Source of the DNA: Olivibacter jilunii | GTDB lineage: Bacteria; Bacteroidota; Bacteroidia; Sphingobacteriales; Sphingobacteriaceae | Direction of reading: 5' to 3' | NCBI RefSeq assembly: GCF_900607235.1 | Contig: NZ_LR027860.1 | Location: 71,901 to 135,900 of the forward strand | Length of the DNA stretch: 64,000 nucleotides | Shown: positions 58,915 to 64,000 of the stretch, one piece after another | Numbering within the stretch: position 1 is the stretch's first letter | Layout of the letters: every line of letters starts with the position of its first letter | Program-made: the position numbers and the translations under genes | Notes under the pieces: generated by a model | The model's input: only the letters and a program-made list of their open reading frames with translations | Told to the model about the DNA's origin: nothing | Database searches by the model: none

Positions 58915-59753
58915 GACTTTTTGCGTCTTTTATTAGTAAGCAACGTGCTTAAAACCACAATAATTAAAATGAAAATGGATAAAATGAATGCAGAAGCGTA
59001 GGCCCTGCCTTGTACTTCCGGAATCGGGCTACCCAATTGAAAAAATATGGCCAAAGGTAAGGTTGCCGCCGGCTCGTTCAGTGAAGTGGGAATGTTATCG
59101 CTGAAACCTGCAGTAAACATAACAGCGGCGACATCTCCTACGCCTCTTCCGAAAGCCAATAAAACAGCTGTTAAGATACCGGCTTTAATTTGTCGAAAAT
59201 AAATTTTTGCCATCTCCCAACGCGTTGCTCCTAAAGACAGCACGGCCTCTTTTAATTCCTTAGGCACATGAATAATCACTTCGTCCAAGGTTCTTACCAT
59301 TATAGGAATAACCAATAAAGCCACTGCAATGACGCCGCCCAATAAAGAGGCCCTAACTCCTAGATAAACCATCAAACTGAAAGCAAAGGCACCATAAACA
59401 ATGGATGGGATCCCGAACAAGACATCAAAGGAAAGTTTGGCAAAACGTGCAAAACGATTTTCTTTTTTTAGATAGATATTTAAGTAAATTGCCACAGGTA
59501 AGCTGATGAGCATACCTAGCAATGTTGCGCCACCGGCGACGTATATCGAGCCGATTATTGCGTTCAGGACGCCGCCCGATCGTCCAAAATAATAGCCACC
59601 ATTCGGGGTTTTTGTTAACATATCTAAACTTAAAAAAGGCAAGCCTTTTATAATAACCGTGCCAATGATTAAAAAGAGCGATAGCCCTACCAAAATAGTC
59701 GAGCCTATCATGAGACCCTTAAAGATAAGTTCTTCTATTTTTCTTCTACGCAT
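58911..59753 (-). CDS. pstA: Phosphate ABC transporter permease
   Basis: A 280-aa permease with six membrane helices. The ABC-transporter loop motif EAVLSLGATRWEMAKIYFRQ (EAA loop) is near residue 180. The conserved GVGDVAAVMFTAGFS and SIVYGAFAFSLMVYLG segments are PstA-like. It overlaps pstC by eight bases and pstB by four, so translation is probably coupled. Confidence 0.93.
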   Translation of the reverse strand: MRRRKIEELIFKGLMIGSTILVGLSLFLIIGTVIIKGLPFLSLDMLTKTPNGGYYFGRSGGVLNAIIGSIYVAGGATLLGMLISLPVAIYLNIYLKKENRFARFAKLSFDVLFGIPSIVYGAFAFSLMVYLGVRASLLGGVIAVALLVIPIMVRTLDEVIIHVPKELKEAVLSLGATRWEMAKIYFRQIKAGILTAVLLAFGRGVGDVAAVMFTAGFSDNIPTSLNEPAATLPLAIFFQLGSPIPEVQGRAYASAFILSIFILIIVVLSTLLTNKRRKKS

Positions 59754-60636
59754 TTCGAACGCTTATTTTTTGGAGGATTAACCTGGAAATTATATTAAAG
59801 ATCAAAATAATGACGAATAGAGCCAAGGCTGAAAACATAAGCGCAGCATCGTACAGAGGAACCGACATCATTTCGCCAAAGTTATTAGCTAATAAGGCCG
59901 GCAAAGGATAAGCCGGGTCAAAGATCGACTGCGGCGCAATGGGTACATTGCCGCAAACCATCAAAACGGCTATTGTTTCGCCAAATGCCCTGGATACAGC
60001 CAGCACGATGGCGGCTATGATTCCCGGCATCGCCTTCCTTAAAACTACCTTTTTGATGGTCTCCCACTTCGTAGCACCCAATGAAAGCGATGCCTCCCGC
60101 AGTTCCTTCGGAATGGTTTGCAAAACCTCAACTATAATACTTACAATTAGCGGAAATATCATAACAGCCAATACGATCCCGCCGGCTAAAACCGTAAAAC
60201 CGGTTGAGAAATCAACAAAAAAAGGGGCAACATACTTTTGGACTAAAGGCACAACAAATAGCACTCCCCATACACCGTAAATAACCGGTGGAATACCCGC
60301 CAACATGTTGATCATAGGTAAAAAGAAATTCTTAAACCGATTGGGCGCATATTCAGAGACATAGATCGCAGTAAGCAAACATAATGGAATAGCAATCGCT
60401 ATAGACATGCCCGTCACCCACAATGTCCCCATAATGAAAGGGTAAAACCCGAAGGATCCTTTTAGGGGACGCCATACATTCGAACTTATTAACTCCCAGA
60501 CGGAATAGTCTTGTAAAATAGGCAAAGAGCGCCAATAAAGTCCAACACCTATCAACAAAACCATTGATACGGATAAAATGGAGAAAACGAGCATCGCTCC
60601 ACTAATTACTTTATCCTTGAACAAACGTATTTTCAT
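59746..60636 (-). CDS. pstC: Phosphate ABC transporter permease
   Basis: A 296-aa permease with six helices. The first is VISGAMLVFSILSVSMVLLI, followed by an extracytoplasmic loop (VWRPLKGSFGFYPFIMGTLW) that is a PstC hallmark. The EAA loop reads EASLSLGATKWETIKKVVLR and the family motif SRAFGETIAVLMVCGN is intact. It overlaps pstS by four bases and pstA by eight. PstC pairs with PstA to form the phosphate channel. Confidence 0.94.
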   Translation of the reverse strand: MKIRLFKDKVISGAMLVFSILSVSMVLLIGVGLYWRSLPILQDYSVWELISSNVWRPLKGSFGFYPFIMGTLWVTGMSIAIAIPLCLLTAIYVSEYAPNRFKNFFLPMINMLAGIPPVIYGVWGVLFVVPLVQKYVAPFFVDFSTGFTVLAGGIVLAVMIFPLIVSIIVEVLQTIPKELREASLSLGATKWETIKKVVLRKAMPGIIAAIVLAVSRAFGETIAVLMVCGNVPIAPQSIFDPAYPLPALLANNFGEMMSVPLYDAALMFSALALFVIILIFNIISRLILQKISVRNA

Positions 60637-61589
60637 TTTATTTTTGCTAATTCCTGAGCCGTTAATTCTTTATTCAAACTCACGTAGCCATTCTCAGGTA
60701 AGCGAGCCTGCCCTTTTGCTGAAAGAATATATTCTAAGAAGGATATGAGTATTTTGTTTTTTGGTTTGCCATGGAATAAGAGGCCAAGTGTTCTTGCTGG
60801 CGGGGAAGGGTAACGACCGTCACCGATTGCTTGATTTAAACTATCAAGATTTTGATAATAATACTCATAAGGGTCAATTTGTCCATTTTTGTTCCAATCA
60901 ATAGGAATGATTTGCACATTCTGCTGCGGCTTTCGATCTTTTAAACTATAAACGTAATTCAAGTTACTGAAACCAATCGATAATGGATCTCGCATAATCG
61001 CTTGAGCCTGGCCCGGATCACCAAACACACCTATTCCCAACAGATCCTCTTGGGAAGCGTCAAGAAATTTCGCCCATGTTTCCGCAGCACCGGCTGCATC
61101 AGATCGAACATACACGTGCATGTCGTAGTCATTGTCAATACCTGCTAACTGATTCCAACGGGTGATTTTTGCTTTCAAAAAAACATCAATAAATTCCTCT
61201 TTTGTTAATCCACGCTTTACAATCTGTTCTGCCGCAGGGTTGTTGGCATTACAAGTTGCCACGACGGCATCATTTGCTACGTTGACTAGAAAAGCGCCCT
61301 TCTCGAACTCCTCCGGATGAATATCACGCGACACCATACCGATATCTACCATATCGGATAATACGTCAGCGATTCCTTTACCGGCACCTCCCGCTGAAAT
61401 ATTGAAACGTACGTTTGGATGATTTTCTTTAAAATCTTCACTCCACTGTATGAGCATCGGATAAAGCGCAAAAGCACCCGATATAGATATGGTCTCCTGA
61501 TTTTCCTGTCGTTCTTTTTCTGTGTAGGTACACCCGATTATTCCAAGCAAAACGCCACCTATCAATCCGAAAGATAAGTATTTTATCAT
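60633..61589 (-). CDS. pstS: Phosphate ABC transporter substrate-binding lipoprotein
   Basis: A 318-aa lipoprotein with signal and lipobox GVLLGIIGC (Cys20). The mature protein has the PBP_2 phosphate-binding fold: ISGAFALYPMLIQWSEDFKE, FNISAGGAGKGIADVLS, then YVRSDAAGAAETWAKFLD. The SAGGAGKG and RSDAAGAAE stretches are the expected phosphate-contact loops. It is the second gene of the operon, overlapping the HxlR gene and pstC by four bases each. Confidence 0.93.
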   Translation of the reverse strand: MIKYLSFGLIGGVLLGIIGCTYTEKERQENQETISISGAFALYPMLIQWSEDFKENHPNVRFNISAGGAGKGIADVLSDMVDIGMVSRDIHPEEFEKGAFLVNVANDAVVATCNANNPAAEQIVKRGLTKEEFIDVFLKAKITRWNQLAGIDNDYDMHVYVRSDAAGAAETWAKFLDASQEDLLGIGVFGDPGQAQAIMRDPLSIGFSNLNYVYSLKDRKPQQNVQIIPIDWNKNGQIDPYEYYYQNLDSLNQAIGDGRYPSPPARTLGLLFHGKPKNKILISFLEYILSAKGQARLPENGYVSLNKELTAQELAKIK

Positions 61590-61960
61590 TTGTTAAGTTG
61601 ATTCAATTTTCTTGCTCGGAAACATCTACCCCAATTACTTATTTCTTCAATCACGCCCTTTAGCTCATACGCGATGGCCGTTAGCTGATACTCCGTATAT
61701 ATTGGCCGTTCCCTACAGGCACCTTTTGTTATCAACCCGTTTCGTTCCAGCACTTTTAGTTCTTTTGATAAAGCCCTAGGTGAAATATTTCCGATATATT
61801 CTTTTATTTCGTTAAAGCGCTTATGTCCTTTGGCTAAAGCAACAATCAATTTTAAACTCCATTTACCACCTATAGCATTTTGTGCCTCATGGATAGAAGA
61901 TAGGTCAATAGCAAAGTCAGGCAAAATCGAATCAAGCGGGTATTCTTTAGTTGTTTCCAT
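61586..61960 (-). CDS. HxlR-family transcriptional regulator
   Basis: A 124-aa winged-helix protein with the HxlR pattern: ALNAIGGKW-like entry (IHEAQNAIGGKWSLKLIVAL), FNEIKEYIGNISPRALSKEL, then LEVLERNGLITKGACRERPI and YTEYQLTAIAYELKGVIEEI. HxlR proteins usually respond to redox or aldehydes. Here the gene leads the pst operon (4-base overlap with pstS), an unusual place. One Cys is present (ACRERP), a possible redox switch. It probably controls its own operon. Confidence 0.9.
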   Translation of the reverse strand: METTKEYPLDSILPDFAIDLSSIHEAQNAIGGKWSLKLIVALAKGHKRFNEIKEYIGNISPRALSKELKVLERNGLITKGACRERPIYTEYQLTAIAYELKGVIEEISNWGRCFRARKLNQLNK

Positions 61961-61993
61961 TTTCTATCACTTACTGCTAAATAAGATAAGGGG

Positions 61994-62026
61994 TAAAGTT
62001 AATAGAAAAAATCAAAAATCTACAAA
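61994..62026 (-). promoter_or_regulatory. Promoter of the HxlR-pst operon
   Basis: On the minus strand TTTG (62026-62023) is followed after 21 bases by TAACTTTA (62001-61994), which matches TAnnTTTG except at the last base. The HxlR start codon is 33 bases further on. No PHO-box-like repeat was seen. Confidence 0.45.
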
Positions 62027-62105
62027 AACCATAGACATTATATTTATAAATAGGGAGGTTGTCTACGATCGTTATTAGCATTTGTTATGATGTAATAAAA
62101 AAATA

Positions 62106-62130
62106 AAAGTCTATTGGTTTAGTAGACTTT
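62106..62130. promoter_or_regulatory. Palindrome overlapping the XRE promoter
   Basis: AAAGTCTA (62106-62113) and TAGACTTT (62123-62130) are exact reverse complements around TTGGTTTAG. The -33 box TTG (62114-62116) of the XRE promoter lies in the spacer, so a bound dimer would block transcription. Confidence 0.55.
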
Positions 62131-62144
62131 CTTGTTTACTTTTG
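62114..62144 (+). promoter_or_regulatory. Consensus promoter of the XRE regulator
   Basis: TTG (62114-62116), 20 bases, then TACTTTTG (62137-62144) match the Bacteroidota consensus exactly. Transcription would begin near 62151, 58 bases before the start codon at 62209. Confidence 0.6.
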
Positions 62145-62208
62145 TTGACTACAGTATAGTTACAAAGAAGGATGGCGGACACGATTATCTAGACAAAAAG
62201 ATTCAAGG

Positions 62209-62553
62209 ATGACAAATGCGGAATTACTTTATCAAATAAAAAGTCATAGAAAAGCCAAAGGCTTGTCGCAAGGCGATATGGCGAATAAGTTGAACATTGT
62301 TCTTAAGACGTACCAGAACATAGAAAGCGGCATCACTCGCTTGGATATTGAGCGATTGAAACAAATCGCAAGTCTAATTGACTTAAATTTAAGCACTGTA
62401 TTTAATCAATCACCGGAGACAATGGCGGGCAAAAATATAGAGAAGGAACTATACCATAAATTGCTTATGGAAAAAGAAACGTACATCACAAAGCTAGAAA
62501 ATGATATCAAGTTCTACCAAGAAATCTTACGTGAAAACAAGCATTTTTTATAA
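62209..62553 (+). CDS. XRE-family HTH regulator with coiled-coil tail
   Basis: A 114-aa protein. The N-terminal Cro/C1-type helix-turn-helix (about 5-60: IKSHRKAKGLSQGDMANKLN, then TYQNIESGITRLDIERLKQI) is typical of XRE regulators. Residues 78-114 form a coiled coil (KELYHKLLMEKETYITKLEN). The general layout (HTH plus short coil) resembles the paralogues at 36793 and 43406 but sequence similarity is low. It is transcribed away from the pst operon with a 249-base shared upstream region containing a promoter-overlapping palindrome, suggesting autoregulation. Confidence 0.88.
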   Translation: MTNAELLYQIKSHRKAKGLSQGDMANKLNIVLKTYQNIESGITRLDIERLKQIASLIDLNLSTVFNQSPETMAGKNIEKELYHKLLMEKETYITKLENDIKFYQEILRENKHFL

Positions 62554-62600
62554 GAAGTAGAAGTGAATGTAACGCCCCCCATCAGCGGAAATTCCTTTGA

Positions 62601-62671
62601 AGTCGCGGGTAGATTCGAACTACCGTAAAAGGTCGTGCAGACCTCCACCTAACCGCTCGGTCACGCGACAT
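62601..62671 (-). tRNA. tRNA-Cys (anticodon GCA)
   Basis: Read on the minus strand the 71-base sequence folds as a tRNA. Positions 2-7 of the acceptor pair with 66-71. The D-arm is ACC-GAGCGGTTA-GGT. The anticodon stem GAGGT/ACCTT encloses CTGCACG with anticodon GCA. The T-arm is GGTAG-TTCGAAT-CTACC. The discriminator is U73, as for tRNA-Cys. Two things are unusual: positions 1 and 72 are both U, so the terminal pair is missing, and positions 37-38 are C-G where a purine at 37 is expected. CCA is not encoded. It could be a functional odd tRNA or a drifting copy. Confidence 0.8.
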
Positions 62672-62675
62672 TTTT

Positions 62676-62854
62676 TAAAGATCTTGACTACCCTCCCCAT
62701 TGTTTAAGGATTTAACTTCATTTTTCTTTTGGCGTTTTTTTTCTCTTATCGACGTATTTTCATCGCTTTCTATTTCCAAGCAACGCAAGCAATAGTCATA
62801 TTGAACATCTATGTATACTTGCTCTTCGTCGGATTCAATTCCCCCTCTTTTCAT
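62676..62854 (-). CDS. Possible small protein upstream of the tRNA gene
   Basis: An ATG read from 62854-62852 opens a frame of about 50-60 codons toward the tRNA gene. The product is charged (MKRGGIESDEEQVYIDVQYD) and has a CLRC pair, then a basic tail (REKKRQKKNEVKS). No family was recognised. The exact 3' end near 62676-62700 is uncertain: in one reading the frame could run into the tRNA. The protein-like composition is the only support. Confidence 0.3.
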
Positions 62855-63119
62855 GATTTAATATTTTAAATAATAATCCCTCATAGGTGGCAAACAGCGC
62901 TTACTATTCAGTCCTTAAAGTAGTATCTAAAGCACCACCTACCAAAAACACAGAATGATTTTTCAAACAAAGATAAAGAATTTTTAATAAAGAATATTAA
63001 GTCTATAAAATTAGTATACTATATTTTACTGCTTATTAAAGTGACTAGGAGATCGTTTACACACGCACGTATTTTGCAGACGCGCAAACGTTCGTTCGGA
63101 CCATAAACTCCTCAATCAC

Positions 63120-63923
63120 TTACCAACCCTTGATAGCGCCTCCTTTAAATACTTTTTCTGCGACAGCCTCCACTTCGGGGGATTGGTAGGCTTCAACAAA
63201 TTTTTTCACCTTTTCTTCATGCTGATTGTCAGTACGAGATACGATTATGTTTACATAAGGCGATTTTTCATCTTCCACGAAAATCCCATCCTTTTTCGCA
63301 ACCAGTCCAATAGAAGCGGCAAAGGTATTGTTTATGATCGCTACCGTAACCTGGGCATCATCTAAAGATCTCGGCAACTGAGGCGCTTCCAATTCGAGAA
63401 TTCGCAAACTTTTCGGATTCTCAACAATATCATTGACTGTGGGTAATAGACCGACACCGTCTTTTAATTTGATCAAGCCGACTTTCTCCATTAGCAACAA
63501 AGCACGCCCGCCATTAGTAGGATCATTAGGAATAATAATGGTATTACCCACTTGCAATTGATCGATATTTTTTATTTTCTTCGAATAACCAGCCAATGGA
63601 AAAACGAATGTGTTACCTAAAATAGCGAAATCATAACCTCGTTGCTTTGCCTGCACATCCAAATAGGGCTTGTTTTGAAAAACATTCACATCAATATCAT
63701 TTTGCCGAAGCGCCTCATTCGGCATCACATAGTCGTTAAACTGCACAAGCTCGACTTCCAGTCCGTATTTTTCTTTTGCCACTCGTTGGGCCGCTTCAGC
63801 GAGGCTATACTCCGGACCGGCTTCCACACCTACTTTGATGTGATTGGGATTATTTTTAGATGCATTTCCACAAGATGCAAACACAATTAAAAGGATTATC
63901 CCTAACAAGCTAAAATTCTTCAT
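63120..63923 (-). CDS. metQ: Methionine ABC transporter substrate-binding lipoprotein
   Basis: A 267-aa NlpA/MetQ-type lipoprotein. The lipobox is IVFASCG (Cys18). The mature protein has HIKVGVEAGPEYSLAEAAQR, then YGLEVELVQFNDYVMPNEAL, the family's DVNVFQNKPYLD segment and IIIPNDPTNGGRALLLME, which binds methionine. It ends with HEEKVKKFVEAYQSPEVEAV. It is directly downstream of a permease gene end (metI fragment, 11-base gap), in the metN-metI-metQ order. Upstream SAM-riboswitch or regulator sequence would be outside the window. Confidence 0.93.
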   Translation of the reverse strand: MKNFSLLGIILLIVFASCGNASKNNPNHIKVGVEAGPEYSLAEAAQRVAKEKYGLEVELVQFNDYVMPNEALRQNDIDVNVFQNKPYLDVQAKQRGYDFAILGNTFVFPLAGYSKKIKNIDQLQVGNTIIIPNDPTNGGRALLLMEKVGLIKLKDGVGLLPTVNDIVENPKSLRILELEAPQLPRSLDDAQVTVAIINNTFAASIGLVAKKDGIFVEDEKSPYVNIIVSRTDNQHEEKVKKFVEAYQSPEVEAVAEKVFKGGAIKGW

Positions 63924-63934
63924 AAATTCTTCAA

Positions 63935-64000
63935 TTATTTTCTATGATCTACCTTCTTTGAAATAAAATCGCCTAGAAACTGAATAAGGAATACCAGCGC
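63935..64000 (-). CDS. metI: Methionine ABC transporter permease, C-terminal fragment
   Basis: The frame runs from the window edge to a TAA at 63937-63935 and gives the last 21 residues (ALVFLIQFLGDFISKKVDHR and K). This is the usual MetI ending: a final membrane helix followed by a short basic tail. It lies 11 bases upstream of metQ on the same strand, as expected for the met transporter operon. Confidence 0.7.
   Translation of the reverse strand, partial: ALVFLIQFLGDFISKKVDHRK

Noticed and set aside
1..64000. CRISPR arrays, insertion sequences and prophage genes
   Set aside because: No regularly spaced repeats, transposase, integrase or phage structural genes were seen on either strand.

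Overview
The window looks like a chromosomal stretch from a member of the Bacteroidota, most likely the Sphingobacteriaceae (Sphingobacterium, Pedobacter or Olivibacter-like). Evidence is the low G+C content, promoters of the TTG/TAnnTTTG type, many LytS/LytTR and HisKA_3 signalling proteins, TlpA-like and CarboxypepD_reg/TonB-dependent proteins, GH2, GH5 and GH92 polysaccharide enzymes, and PepSY, VOC, DUF983 and DUF1080 families. No insertion sequence, prophage or CRISPR array was seen.

Layout. 0-7 kb: a TetR regulator, a gene-poor stretch with an inverted repeat, then a compact operon of a 51-codon peptide, a receiver-only response regulator and a full-length lantibiotic-type dehydratase (LanB). 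A LytTR regulator and LytS-type kinase run into it from the other side. 7-11 kb: an RNA-rich gap, then a stress/RNA-binding block with a divergent RpoD-type sigma factor, a cold-shock-domain protein, a 50-aa cold-shock protein missing its middle, and small unknown proteins. 11-18 kb: two fatty-acid desaturases, a DUF1080 protein, a chloramphenicol-acetyltransferase-like protein divergent from an AraC regulator, a WG-repeat lipoprotein and a DedA protein. 18-24 kb: a kinase / TlpA-like / LytTR regulator operon with a frameshift in the middle gene, a frameshifted DinB gene, and an SDR protein lacking the usual catalytic residues. 24-36 kb: carbohydrate enzymes (GH5-CBM6, an HGSNAT-like membrane protein, GH2, GH92), thiD, two VOC proteins and a hybrid receiver-PAS-kinase.

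36-45 kb: two near-identical HTH regulators (36.8 and 43.4 kb) that share upstream sequence including a 16-bp palindrome. Between them lie a PepSY membrane operon, an ECF42 sigma factor with its YCII partner, and a GreA/GreB-like protein; AraC and DUF983 genes follow. 45-58 kb: tam, a CBS protein, xthA, a thiol peroxidase with a signal peptide, a Crp/Fnr regulator, a TonB-dependent receptor with a hairpin touching its start codon, a TPR-histidine kinase, and a GMC oxidoreductase with its small subunit. 58-64 kb: an overlapping operon HxlR-pstS-pstC-pstA-pstB without phoU, a small-RNA candidate tail-to-tail with it, a divergent XRE regulator with a palindrome in its promoter, a tRNA-Cys with odd bases, and the end of a methionine ABC transporter locus (metQ, metI).

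The best candidate for something undescribed is the orphan LanB operon at 1.6-5.3 kb with its own two-component genes. Next are the small-RNA candidate at 58.07-58.15 kb, the twin HTH regulators with a shared operator-like site, and the dispersed hairpin element at 8.2 and 36.5 kb.
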